The notes: generated by a model from the sequence alone, not told the origin. DNA of 64,000 bases from Thunnus maccoyii (GCF_910596095.1 NC_056537.1:3758574-3822573); one strand, 5' to 3'. Shown: positions 36,801 to 48,189, numbered from the stretch's first letter. Translations and numbers: made by a program.

Positions 36801-39800
36801 GCCCTTTACCACCACTGAGAAAGATTCAGCAGATTGTTGGCACTGAGCACATGGCTCTCAACTGCATGTACCGTCCATTCACCGCACTTTATTGACAATT
36901 TCAACTTTCTCTGGGACCGCAGACATCTTTTTAAGGCAGATGTACTTTTCCTTAACAAGTCAGGAGTAAAATTGTTTATCTCTCACCTATTTTACCTCCT
37001 GTTTCACCCATCTGTTCCCTCTGCCAAGGACAAAAGACAAGAGGAATCAAAACAAGAAGAGGACATAACAAAACACAACAGAAACCTTGACAGAGAGCCG
37101 CCTCAGCCTCCGCCTGAAGACAGCTTTAAACATGACAGTCATCAGAGTCGAGAGAAGGCGTCTCCACCCCCCTCACCAACTTCCACCTTTGAGGATTCAC
37201 CCTCTTCACCCCCCCAAACCCCATCCAGGTCAATCTCCTCTCAAATCACCCTTACCCTCTCCTCCCCCCTCTTCGAGTTCACTGACCAGATGAAAGAGCT
37301 GGTCACTGCAGGGACCAAACTTACATCCCGCCCTACTCCCATTTTCTCTCCTCTAAACCCCACTCAGCGTCCACCTCCACCAATGGCTTTAAGTCCTAGA
37401 CCAGTCTCGACATATTCGTCACAGTTATGGCGCCCACCCCCTCCACGACGGCTACAGTATCATCCTCTCTCTCCCCAGTCTGATAAAAGCATAGCACATC
37501 CAATTATTAATGTACAAAATACAGCAAGCTATAACTGATATGTGCTGGGTCCAGGCTGCAAGGCTGATGGCATTCATGTCTCTTCCCAGGAAAAGCATAT
37601 TGTTAAATGATTCCCTCCAATGCTGTTTGCAATCATTAAGCTATATTTCTAAATATCTACAGGCCACCTAACTACTGTGCAACCTTTTTCGATGATTTTG
37701 CTGAACTGCTGTCTATTATCTGTATTGACTTTGACTGTGTAGTTATTGTTGGTGATTTTAACATCCATGTTGACAACCCCCAGGACAGAGGGACTAAAGA
37801 ACTGTGTTATGTTCTTGATAACTATGGATTGACTCATCATGTGACGGAGCCCACTCACAACAAGGGGCACACTCTGGACTTAATCTCATCTCTAAGGGTC
37901 TGAACATTTCTAAGGTTGTGGTGACTGACGTTGCTCTCTCTGATCATTCCTGTCTTTTCTTTGCGAGTGCTATCTCCATGCACACAAATGTTCAAACAGA
38001 AATAATCACATAATGGTATATCACTGAAAACACCAGTGAAATATTTATTCAGGCCTTCTCCTCCACATTTGCCCTCTCTTGAGTATCAGTCAATGAGCTT
38101 GTAGATAATTTCAGTTCTAAAATTAAATCTAAAGTGTTATTGATGCCATAGCAGCCACTAAGGTGAAGGTTGTCTCTGATAAGAAAAGATCTCCATGGAG
38201 AAATGCCACACTGGTCAGAATGGAAAAAGGAGTGTCGAAAAGCTGAACGCAGGTGGCGAAAAACAAATCTCCAGGTTCATTATGAGATCTACAAAGAGAG
38301 ACTTCACATTTATCATTTGGAACTGAGAAATGCAAGGCTGTCCTTCTTCTCTGACATCATTGCCAAAAACAATAACAATGCACGTGCCTTATTTGCTACT
38401 GTCGACAGGCTAACAAACCCTCCTGTGTCAGTAGCCCCTAAACTTTTATCCACCAAGGCTTGTAATGAATCTGCCTCCTTCGTCACTGACAAAATTAATT
38501 TTATATATAAAACAACAATCCATTAATCAAGAAAATAATCTGCAGATTAATTGATAATGAAAATAATAGTTAGTTGCAGCCCTAGAACTAATCAATATTC
38601 CAGTAATAAGCGAGACAAATCATTTGTTTCCATAAGGTTTGAAGTCTTATTTTAATATAACACAAACTGAAACCAAAGACTGTTTGGAAGGTATAAACTT
38701 CAGGGATCACAAGTCAGGATTTATCCTCTGAGGAACATGAATGTGTGATCAAAATAATGTGACAACCCATCCCATAATTTCTGAGATATTTCAGTCTGGA
38801 GCAAAGTGGCGGACCGACAGACCGACTTTTCCATCCACAGAGCAGCACGGCTCTGTGGATGGAAAAGTCGGTCTGTCGGTTGCTACATGTAGTTTAGAAA
38901 ACTGGCAGCAGTCATGTAATCTATACTTGTTGATTTGTTGTTTATTTGTTCAAACATGCCATGTTTGCATCATTCTGCTGGTGTCTCGTGTCTCTGCGGT
39001 CAGATGTACCTGCCATGCTGGCCACGTTGACGATGCGTCCTCTGGACCTGCGCAGCAGAGGCAGGAACACCTGACACATCTTCACTGCAGACAGGAAGTT
39101 GACGTCCATGACACGTCTGTACAATGTGACAGGATGCAGCTCTGCATCCAGAGGACAGTGAAGGATTCCTGCGTTATTCACTAAACCCCACAAACCTGCA
39201 GAGACACAAAAAGTGACAAAACATTTGTCATGTTCTATTCATCGTGGTGGTAAGGAGGTGAAAAGTTGCTTTCTAGCAGGTTTGGAGAATCTGGTTTCAA
39301 GTTAGTAAAATACCTTGATGTTAATGATGATGATGCTGAATCTCTTACTGACCTTTTAAGCTGTTCTTGTTATTTATTAGTAGAGAGATATAGAAAACTT
39401 TTAGGCAACAGACTTGTCATTTTTATCCCCATTACTGAACTGACTGTCACATTCAGCGATTAAAATGACAAACACACAGATGGCAGATTACATTAACTGC
39501 AGTGGTGGAAGAAGTATTCAGATCCTACCTACTTAGATACTTAAGTAAAAGTAGCAATACATCAATGTAAAAATACTCCATTACAAGTAAAAGTACTGCA
39601 TGAAAAATCCTACTACAGTAAAAGTACATAAGTATTATGAGCTTGATGTAGTTAAAGTATTGCAGTAAAAGTACATAAGTATTATGAGCTTGATGTAGTT
39701 AAAGTATTGCAGTAAAAGTAGTGGTTTGGTCCCTCTGACTGATATATTATTATATATGACATCATTAGATTATTAATAGTGAAGCATCAGTGTTAGAGCA

Positions 39801-42800
39801 GCATGTTACTGTTGTAGCTGCTGGAGGTGGAGCTAGTTTACACTACTTTATATACAGTTAGCTAGTTTAGTCCAGTGGTTCCCAACCTAGGGGTCGGGCC
39901 CCTCCAAAGGGTCAGCAGATAAATCTGAGGGGTCGTGAGATGATTAATGGGAGAGGAAAGAAGAAAAAACAAAGTTCTGATACACAAATCTGTTTTCAGT
40001 TTTTGGACTTTTTCTCTAATCTTTGATTTTTGCTGAAATATTGGATCATTTGAACATTTATTGAAATGAAAGCATGTGAGAAGTTTAGAGGGAAAAATCA
40101 CTATTTGGTGGAGCTGTTAACAACTCATAGACATGTGAAATGTGACCCCAACTACTAGGGATGTTCAGAGGGCCCAGTATTTATATTTGTATCTGTATTT
40201 GTTGAGGCAGCAAATTATTTGTATTTGTATTTGTATTTGAATAAAAGTGGAAAGAGGCTTAAAAATCCTGTTTTAGTTTTTATTACGCTTTTAATTTTAG
40301 AAAATTAAAGTATTACAATAAGTGTTCATGAAGTGTTCCCTTGGGAGCACTTCACTTGTGTCAGTAGCTCAGCTTTATCTCTGGGGAACACCCCCAACTC
40401 TGGGACTGATGTCCAAATTAGGAAATGTGCGTCATGTAGCAGGTGGATGTGACTCCCCTCGTTGAGACCTGCTGATAGACGTCACAGCGGAGCAGAGGAG
40501 AGACACTGAGATAGCAATGTAACCGACCTGCTCCCTGGTATTTGACATGTTTTGTTTTTTTTCTTCCTGAAAACAAATCATTTTTAAAATATTTGTATGA
40601 AACAAATATTTGTAAAAAACCCACTATTTGTGCCAAATAACGTATTTGTATTCGGGCACACCCCTACCGACTACACACTGCTTTTTGTAAGACGTCAAAA
40701 GCCAAAAAGGTTGGAAACCACTGGTTTCATCTTTAACAACAATGACAATTATATTATCAATTGTGTCAAATCTTCATCTGAAAAGTAACTAAAGCTGTCA
40801 AATAAATGTATCAGAGTAGAAAGTACAGTAGTAGAAATACTCAAGTAAAGTACAAGTTCCTCAAAACTGTAGTAAATGTACTTAGTTACTTTCCACCACT
40901 GGTCAGCTTTAGCTATTTGAAGTTACTTCCGTGACTTGAACAGTGAAAGTTAAACTTAGTAAGGTTGTATTAGGTTGAGTTTCACACCTCCTCGTCTTCT
41001 CAGTGGATGATGACAACAACAGCGTTCAGTCTCACCTGAGTCTCCGACCTGAGCGCGGATGTGCAGGTGTGTCTTCTCTATCTGGGAGCTGTCGATCACG
41101 TCGAGCTGCAGGACCTGCAGGTTTTCACATCCTTGGTCTCTCAGCTGCTGAGCTCCAGCTCCGTTCACATCCAGCACACCTGCGAACACCTGCACTCCCA
41201 TCTTGCTCAGCCGCTTCGCCAGCGTGTGACCGAAACCTGAATCACAACCTAAAAGTGGAAGAAATGCAATTATGAAGCTTTGAATGAAACTTATTTATCG
41301 TCACCTTCCTAAAATAATGGCCTATGTCATTCTTTCAGGTTTCTCAGAAAACACAAAAAAAAATCACCATGGTGTGCACAAGCTGCCTCTAGACACTGCA
41401 CAACAGGCTACTATAATACCGGTCAAATGATGTTATGATTACTAATATTATGTTTAAGTGAGATTTTCATTAAATAAAAACACAAAAGTAAAGAGGATCC
41501 TAAAGAGGAATTTTTTAGTTATACACACAATTTCTAGCTGTTATATTACAATACGGTATTCAAATCTTTCTTAATTAGATGATGTAATATGGAAAAAATT
41601 AGACAAAAACTGTAGATGAAATATTGTTTAAAAGGCAGAAAAGCCTATCACTTGCAACAGCCACAGATTCTGGAGCCTTTCAGCTCTTTGCTAAATGCTA
41701 GCTTTATGGACTTAGCCATTTTGCTGACTAAAATGACTGAATAAAAAGACTAAATCATTTTTGTCATTATTTTATGTCCATTATTTTAGGAAGGTGACGT
41801 TATTCTGTTTTTTCTGCAGCCAAGAGGCACAGGGCATAAAGGATAAGGGGTCTGTCTGTCTCTAGGTCAATAAATTTGGTCCAGACTCAAATATCTCAAC
41901 AAAAATTAGATGGATTGACATGAAATTTGGTTCAGACATTCATGCTCTTCAGAGGATGAATCCTATTGAGTTTGGTGATCTTCTGACTTTTCCTCTGGCG
42001 CCACCATGAGGTTGAATTTTTTGCTCCTCATTTGGATGGATTGCTCTGAAATTTGGTTCAAACATTCATGTTCCCCTCAGGATAAAAACTTTTGATCCTC
42101 TGACTTCTCATCTGGCACCATCATCTGGTCAACATTTAATTTGTCCAATACTTTGGTTTATGATCAAACACCTGGTGACATTAGTAGCAAACTGAACACA
42201 TGACAGCGTGTACTAAACACACCCTCTCTAATCACTGAATAATAACAAAATATGGTAATAGATATTAATATTAACACATCTCACTGTACTATAACTCACT
42301 CACACTCCTGGCCCATAATTAAAGGGTCACTTCAACCAATTACTAAAATGTATTTTCTCTCTTAGCTCTGATGCAGATAGTTTTAATTTTCTTCTTCAGA
42401 CGCGTTATGAGCTCTGTGAATGTGTTGCATGGAGACTAGCCGTAGGTTTAAGAGATGAAGAGACATTATAGTTGATTAAAAGTTAGAGTAAGGTGCATAT
42501 TCTGATCAAACAATGTGAAAACAAAAAATCTGACCCACAATCTGAACCTTGTGGTGTATTTTCATTAAGCGTCATTGGTGTGCTTAAAGACAATATTGAG
42601 CTATGCAGATTGATTTTATACATTTTATAAACAATAAGTGCTAGTGTGTTAGAATCTTATTGATGATGTATTTGTAATCTCATGAATCATTTAATCACGA
42701 TATACGTATAGAAGCACGGTAAAAGAATCATAATCATACACTGGAGAAATTTGAGTGTGTTTGTATTACATGTCACTTTGCTCAGGTCTACATAAAAGTC

Positions 42801-44349
42801 TTCACCTTTTTTAAAAATACACTCTGGAAAAGATCAAGAAATAAGGGCGTAAAGTGACCAGAATAACTTATAAAAAAATAAAGGCCAGAAGACAACTTAG
42901 CAATAATGGTGTAAAATGATCCCCAATACTTATATAAAAAAAATTGGACATAACCAGATAGAATTGAATATGCCAGTACATATCCACGACAGCTCAAAAC
43001 CTGTCTTGAAGAGTTTTGACCAACAACGAGTGACGAAGATAAAAATAATGGTGTAATTGGCCAAAAATAAGGAGGATGGACGATAGGTGTGACCTGTGCC
43101 AACCTAAGGGTATAAAAACTACGCCCTGAAGGAAAAAACCGTCAGAGCGACCTGGTTCATCTTGTATGCACTAATTTGCTCTCCATTAAAGAACATTTTG
43201 CTGCTTGGACCTCTGACTCCTGATTTTTATCTTCAAAAAGCAGTTTTTGATCTGGTGTTTTCTTCAACTGTCTTCCAACGATTTGACACAACAACCTTTT
43301 ATATTTTATCTCTCTTTCCTGTTTGTCCAGTCGGTGCAGACTGCTGCTCACTGAAGCAGAGATGCCTGAAATGTCACTGACTTAATAACACAAATAATGC
43401 AGAGTTACATTCACAACATGTTGAGTCCGACTGTTATTATATCATTCAAACAACTTAAATGCTGAAAACAGAAACAAAAAACATAACTAACAGTCTAAAG
43501 ATGAATCCAGCTTGCTTGATTTAGCTCATTAACAGTGAGAATCAATGGTAACATGCTAATATTTTGTATAGCGTCACATGTTAATGGTGTTTGCATGTTA
43601 TGCTAACTTTAACATGCTGACATGTTAAAATGTTGCATACTAACATTAATGTGTAGCTTTCCTGTGACACAAAAAACGTGGAAATTAACAGATATAATTA
43701 AGCAAATTAATAATAATAATAATAATAATAAAATGAATTAACAATTGATAGCAATCAATAGAATAATATCAAGAAAATCACACTGATCCAGCTGACTGGA
43801 ATTTAGTCATTAATTTCAGAAGGATCTTGTCTTTAAGTTTTGGACAAGTAAAAGTTTTGACCAGCTGGAGCTACTAAAGGAAAGGTCATGTGATCACCAG
43901 GTGCATATTATTTAAATTATCCAATTAAATCAAGTAAATAAAAAGCAATCCAGTAGTCGTTGGCATACTTCACTCTGGACCAAAAATCAGTGCTTCTTTT
44001 AAGATGTTTAGATGATTTAATAGTCACTCAGCTGACTTATATAACATATGTTTGTATTAGAATAATAAGGTTGCAGGTGTGTCTCTATATTCAAAGCCTC
44101 ACCTGTAACCAGCACCGCTCTGCCCTGCAGCGGCAGCAGCTCGTCCGTCCTCGCAGTCACACACACCAGAGCGATGCTGCAGCACAGTAAGGCGACCCCA
44201 CAGTACACCAGAGGAGCTGTGAAGTACAGAGAGGCCCCGAGGGCCCCGAACGCAACAGACCAGTATCCAGCATCACAGCCCTGCTTCAGCGTCCAAACCA
44301 CCGTGAAAGTGAACGCCGCTGCAGCTGCAACACAGAAACAGGCATCCAT
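33883..44349 (-). CDS. hsd17b2: 17-beta-hydroxysteroid dehydrogenase type 2 (SDR family)
   Basis: ER-membrane short-chain dehydrogenase. In vertebrates it uses NAD+ to oxidise 17-beta-hydroxysteroids (estradiol to estrone, testosterone to androstenedione). Coding exons in transcript order are 44103-44349, 41036-41248, 39010-39195, 34978-35115 and 33883-34229. All four introns are GT-AG and phase 1, giving 376 aa; human has 387. The N-terminal 65 residues form hydrophobic membrane segments. The cofactor motif TGxxxGxG is at 82-89, split by intron 1. NNAG is at 160-163. The catalytic serine is 213, and YxxxK is Y226/K230, with the usual 13-residue Ser-Tyr spacing. The C-terminal half keeps YTPGK and a final membrane-associated region. 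It is convergent with mphosph6, matching the human adjacency. Introns hold a LINE, nested hAT elements and inverted repeats. HSD11B2 is a related alternative but is less consistent with the sequence and neighbour. Confidence 0.93.
34328..34575. repeat. Dispersed repeat in hsd17b2 intron 4, inverted relative to 41.89-42.18 kb
   Basis: Contains 'cataaaccaaagtgttggacaaaatgaaatgttgaccagatgatgg' and 'ctagaggaaaagtcagaggatcaccaaagtcagtaggattcatcct', both found in reverse in intron 1 of the same gene. Confidence 0.8.
35340..35625. mobile_element. MITE-like element in hsd17b2 intron 3
   Basis: About 285 bp. The left end 'aaaggactagttcaatattttgtgat' and the inverted right end 'aaagcaatattgtgac' are similar. 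The interior 'gccaggctagcagtttccccctgtttccagtctttatgctaagctaagc' matches 19000-19080. Non-coding. Confidence 0.6.
35730..38520 (+). mobile_element. L2/CR1-like LINE, 5' part, antisense in hsd17b2 intron 3
   Basis: An open frame at 35923-36786 (287 aa) has a short coiled N-terminus, a low-complexity middle, and a C-terminal SGNH-esterase start with GDC at about 211-213 (GDS in active enzymes) and HIGTND at 259-264. This combination typifies ORF1 of L2/CR1-type LINEs. After a stop at 36784, the esterase C-terminus continues in other frames (DNFNFLWDRRHLFKADVLF around 36890-36960), followed by a proline-rich stretch to 37538. An apurinic-like endonuclease region with VVIVGDFNIHVD lies at about 37738-37773, and an EN-RT linker at 38170-38500. 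Reverse transcriptase is absent: the copy ends before it. Several frameshifts make it inactive. Confidence 0.85.
38522..38583. mobile_element. hAT-like MITE fragment, copy 7 (reverse)
   Basis: The stretch 'ttgataatgaaaataatagttagttgcagccct' is the reverse of the family's left end. Only about 60 bp remain, directly after the LINE. Confidence 0.65.
38813..38880. repeat. Perfect 30-bp inverted repeat with 8-nt loop
   Basis: The left arm at 38813-38842 (accgacagaccgactttt...) and the right arm at 38851-38880 (...aaaagtcggtctgtcggt) are exact reverse complements. The spacer is cagcacgg. It lies in hsd17b2 intron 3, 130 nt downstream (in transcript sense) of the exon 3 donor. The left flank is part of a dispersed fish repeat. 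Confidence 0.95.
39616..39709. repeat. Tandem duplication of a 47-bp unit
   Basis: Two identical 47-bp units start at 39616 and 39663 (cagtaaaagtacataagt...), followed by the first 11 bp of a third. It lies inside the MITE. Confidence 0.95.
39873..40723. mobile_element. hAT-like non-autonomous element, middle of the nest
   Basis: Inverted ends CAGTGGTTCCCAACC and GGTTGGAAACCACTG. Flanks gtttagtc (39865-39872) and gtttcatc (40724-40731) look like an 8-bp target duplication with two changes, as expected for hAT. Non-coding. Confidence 0.8.
40156..40666. mobile_element. hAT-like non-autonomous element, innermost of the nest
   Basis: Inverted ends TAGGGATGTTC and, inverted, TAGGGGTGTGC. Flanked by ccaactac (40148-40155) and ccgactac (40667-40674), an 8-bp duplication with one mismatch. 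The interior has repeated 'tatttgtatttg' motifs. Confidence 0.8.
41249..44102 (-). other. hsd17b2 intron 1
   Basis: 2.9 kb GT-AG intron. Apart from the dispersed repeat at 41.89-42.18 kb and a short (AAT)n run near 43.71 kb, I recognise nothing in it. Short open frames here lack family resemblance. Confidence 0.6.
41885..42175. repeat. Dispersed repeat in hsd17b2 intron 1, inverted relative to 34.33-34.58 kb
   Basis: Contains 'aggatgaatcctattgagtttggtgatcttctgacttttcctct' and 'ggtcaacatttaatttgtccaatactttggtttatgatc', the reverse of intron 4 sequence. Confidence 0.8.
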
Positions 44350-44399
44350 CCTCCAGCAGAGGAATCAGTGTTTCTGCCTCCTTCACCAGTGACCCAGGT

Positions 44400-45009
44400 G
44401 TTCATTCTGATCTGAAAAGCTGAGTCATGATTCGTCCTGCCCTATCTGACCTGCAGACAGGTATTTGTGCTCCTGCCAACAGGTGTGTTTTCGAAAAACC
44501 TGTTCCTTGTCTGTAAGAAAAGCAGAGAGGACCATGTTTTCATCGTGACATATGACGCTGTTCTATCAGAGGCAGATCTCGCTCATATCCTGCAGTTCCT
44601 GCTCTTATCATGATCATCAGTCTCCTCTCCCTTCTCTAAATACAACTTTTGTATTTGCATATTTGTTTTTTCTTGTTTCCGACCTTATTTTCCTGCTTAT
44701 AGAACATATTTAAAACTCAGCAGGAGAAATTAAAACCATCAGATGTTTTCTTTTGAAAAAATTCAAAATGATCTTGAAAGTTTTGGCCAAAGTTCAAGTT
44801 TCTCAGTTTTCAAATTAGTAAATGTTTCACCTTATTGGCGATGAGTCATCTGCTGCCTCTACACTGCGGTAGGTCAAATGTGTATCCAACTAAATAAGCA
44901 CTTCACTAATTAACCCGCAAGTCAAAGCAAACATGGCAAAAAATCTGATAGGATATGATGTTCCACCAAACTGGAAGAATTTCGCTTAGTCCAGATAGTC
45001 TTAAAACAT
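44400..45009. other. Upstream flank of hsd17b2
   Basis: Contains the hsd17b2 5' UTR and presumably its promoter (minus strand). No TATA box or CpG-rich core is obvious to me, and no other gene is seen. Confidence 0.4.
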
Positions 45010-46178
45010 TCAAACACATTCTTTTACTAGATATGATCGATCATTCTTTTGTAACAGGTTTGCACCACTAAGATTAAACCTCTTGGTAAAAAGTCTACTG
45101 TTGATTCACGTGTTTTAGCCATCTATAGACCTATATCTAATCTTCCCTTTCTCACTAAGATCCTTGAGAAAGCAGTCGCCAGTCAGTTTTGTGTGACTTT
45201 CTTCATAACAATAGTTTATCAGGCTGCCCTAACAAGTCTCTATAGACTCTCCATCTGGTCCAGAATGCAGCTGCATGTGTACTGACGAAACCTAGAAAAA
45301 GAGATCACGTTTCTCCCATTTTAACTTTGTTGCACTGGCTTCCCGTAAAATCCAGAATATCATTTAAAATCCCTCTCACTTACAAAGCCCTTAAGGGTAA
45401 GACATCATCATATCTTAAAGAGCTCATAGTACCTTATTACGCCACTAGAACACTGTGTTCCCAGTATACAGGCTTACTTGTGGATCCTACAGTCTCTAGA
45501 AGTAGGATGGGAGGCAGAGCCTTCAGCTATCAGGCTCCTCTCCTGTGGAACCATCTTCCAGATCTTATCCGGGAGGCAGACTCCCTCTCTACGTTTAAGA
45601 GTCGGTTTAAAACTTTCCTTTTTGATAAAGCTTATAGTTAGGGCCGACCAGGCTCGCCTCGGATCAGCCCTTAGTTATGCTGCTATAGGCCTAGACTGCT
45701 GGGGGACTTCCCATGATGCACTGAGCTCCTCCTTCTCCCCCCTTCTCCATCTGTACACATTCATGTCCCGTTAATACATGTTACTAACTTGGCATCTTCC
45801 GCAGTTTTTGTGCTTTGTCATCTTGCAGGTTTCTATGGATCGTGGTTGATGCGTGCACCTGCTATTATTTTTAATATTAGTCATATTTCTATTATTATTG
45901 TTGTTGTTATTGTTATAATTTTTGTTGTTGTGCTTCTCTGTGTCTCTCTCTCTCCTCCTCCCTCCTTCTTCCTCTCTCAACCCAACCGGTCAAGGCAGCC
46001 GGTCGCCCGTCTAGAGTCTGGTTCTGTTCGAGGTTTTTTCTTGCCACTGCTTGCTCACAGGGGAGTGTTGGGTCTCTGTTAATTAAAGGATAAAGTCTAG
46101 ACCTGCTCTATCTGTGTGTGTGTCATGAGATAACTTCTGTTGTGATTTGGCGCTATATAAATAAAATTCACTTGATTT
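45010..46178 (+). mobile_element. L2-like LINE 3' end with reverse-transcriptase C-terminus
   Basis: 5' truncated. Broken frames at 45010-45320 carry RT pieces (IYRPISNLPFLTKILEK-like at 45125-45175, LVQNAAACVLT at 45255-45290). The open frame to 45641 encodes the RT C-terminal region (LHWLPVKSRISFKI, FKSRFKTFLFDKAYS). A 3' UTR of about 530 bp follows, ending 'gcgctatataaataaaatt' and a TTGATT-type tail. Same family as 17.09, 21.66 and 63.61 kb. Confidence 0.85.
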
Positions 46179-46284
46179 GATTACAGATGAGAAATATGGT
46201 GACTTAGAGGTAGGGAGACCAAAAAAATGTTACAGATTTGGTATTTTTACTGACTGTTTTGAGTATAATCAATAATTATATATA

Positions 46285-47514
46285 CACTGCCTGGCCAAAA
46301 AAAAAGTCACCACCTGGATTTAACTAAGCAAATAGGTAAGAGCCTCCTATTGGATAATTACTGCATGGGCAATTATCTTTCAGCTGGCAACAAGTTATTA
46401 AACCCCAACTGATGCAATGAATAGCTTCTCATTTCTTAAACAACCATGTCAAACAGACACATCCTGTGGTCGTGGAAAGATGTCAGTCTGTTTGAGAAGG
46501 GTCAAATCATTGGCATGCATCAAGAGAAAACATCTAAGGAGATTGCAGAAACTACTAAAATTGGGTTAAGAACTGTCCAACGCATTATTGAAAAATGGAA
46601 GGATAGTGGGGAACCATCATCTTCGAGGAAGAAATGTGGTTGGAAAAAAAATCCTTGCTGATCGTGATCGGCGATAACTTAAATGTTTGGTGAAATCAAG
46701 TCGCAGAAAAACAACAGTAGAACTCAGGGCTTTGTTTAATGGTGAAAGTAAGAGCATTTCCACGTGCACAATGCAAAGGGAATTCAAGGGATTGGGACTG
46801 AACAGCTGTGTAGCCCTAAGAAAACCACTAATTGGAAAAAAAGGCTTCAATTTGCTAGGGAGCATAAAGATTGGACTCTGGAGCAATGGAAGGAGGTCAT
46901 GTGGTCTGATGAGTCCAGAGTGATGGGCGCATCAGAGTAGGAAGAGAGGCAGATGAAGTGATGCACCCATCATGCCTAGTGCCAACTGTATAAGCCTGCG
47001 GCAGTGCTATGATCTGGGGTTGCTGCAGTTGGTCGGGTCTAGGTTCAGCAACATTATGCTCCCAAAGAATGAGGTCAGCTGACTACCCGAATATAGTGAA
47101 TGACCAGATTATTCCATCAATGGATTTTTTTCTTCCCTGATGGCACGGGCATATTCCAAGATGACAATCCCAGGATTAATCGGGCTCAAATTGTGAAAGA
47201 GTAGTTCAGGAGAGCATCATTTTCACACATGGATCGGCCACCACAGAGTCCAGACCTTAACCCCCATTGAGGATCTTTGGGATGTACTGGAGAAGGCTTT
47301 GCGCAGTGGTCCGACTCTCCCGTCATCGATACAAGATCTCGGTGAAAAATGAATGCAACACTGGATGGAAATAAATCAATGTGACATTGCAGAAGCTTAT
47401 CGAATCAATGCCACAGCGAATGAGTGCCGTAATCACAGCTACAGGCGGTCCAACGAAATATTAGAGTGTGACCTTTTCTTTTAAGGTGGCGACTTTTTTT
47501 TGGGCCAGGCAGTG
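46285..47514 (+). mobile_element. Tc1/mariner transposon with broken transposase
   Basis: Length 1,230 bp. Terminal inverted repeats start cactgcctggcc (46285) and end ggccaggcagtg (47514), each followed inward by an A/T run and gtcaccacc / ggtggcgac. TA dinucleotides flank both sides. A transposase relic begins at 46446 with a helix-turn-helix region (EIAETTKIGLRTVQRIIEKW at about 46536-46595), then stops at 46659. The WSDES motif survives near 46903, and the later D and E regions lie near 47157 and 47265, separated by frameshifts. It cannot make its own transposase, but its ends look fairly good. Confidence 0.88.
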
Positions 47515-47902
47515 TATATATGTATTGAGAGACAGAGAAAGAGAAAAGAGTTTGGATTTTTTATCTTTTTTTTTTCTTATTGCTTAATTTTTTGTTTTTT
47601 AAAATGTATTTATTTGAAATTGTACTTTTTTTTCTTATTGCTTACTTATTTTTTGAATTTTTGTATGTATTTGTATTTTGTTTTTTTTAAAAATGTTTTT
47701 ATTTTTAGTTTCTTAATGATGTAGTATTTTGTTTTTTACTGTCTCTTTACTGTCGTGTGTGATTTTGTTCAGATTATTCTATGAAGAATAATTTGCTCTT
47801 ACATGTTTCCTTTATATTGTTTGTCTACTTTAAGTTTAAAATTAAGATATTAAAATAAAACAAAAAGCAGCCGAGACAGCATGATTCAGTGACAGACAGG
47901 AC

Positions 47903-47908
47903 TTTATT
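47903..47908 (-). promoter_or_regulatory. gpi polyadenylation signal
   Basis: AATAAA on the minus strand, about 280 nt after the gpi stop codon and followed by a GT-containing stretch. It gives a compact 3' UTR ending some 390 bp from the Tc1 element. Confidence 0.6.
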
Positions 47909-48161
47909 TTCAGTCAGTGCTGACTATGTTAATTGTGGGCGTGTTGTCACCTACAGTAATATCTGCACCTTAGAGGGACGTTTATCTGCCCTCTCACATA
48001 AAAGCAACTGATAAATTCCCTTTCTGATTTAACACGTCTACATGTAAAGTCGAGTCTCACAGATTCAACACATCATCACAAACATTAAAGTGCTCGTTCC
48101 CGCGGGTCAGACAGAGGACAGGACTGTGGAGGATTCAGCCGATGAGAGGACTACACGGTGA

Positions 48162-48189
48162 GGAGGAGGAGGAGGAGGAGGAGGAGGAA
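48162..48189. repeat. (GAG)n microsatellite just after the gpi stop
   Basis: About nine GAG units (CTC in the transcript) starting immediately 3' of the gpi stop codon, so within the 3' UTR. Confidence 0.9.

Larger units (their letters stand above)
39500..40901. mobile_element. MITE in hsd17b2 intron 2, outermost of three nested elements
   Basis: Inverted ends CAGTGGTGGAA and TTCCACCACTG, with subterminal 'agtacttttacttg' type sequence in inverse orientation at both sides. It is split by the hAT element at 39873-40723. I see no clear 8-bp target duplication at its borders. A related copy is in snx20 intron 1 (18.18-18.99 kb). Confidence 0.8.

Noticed and set aside
37087-37538. Proline-rich open frame as a separate gene
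   Set aside because: It continues the LINE region between ORF1 and endonuclease and has no independent gene structure.
46446-46661. Small stand-alone helix-turn-helix gene
   Set aside because: It lies inside terminal inverted repeats and is followed by further broken transposase motifs, so it is the N-terminus of a dead Tc1 transposase.
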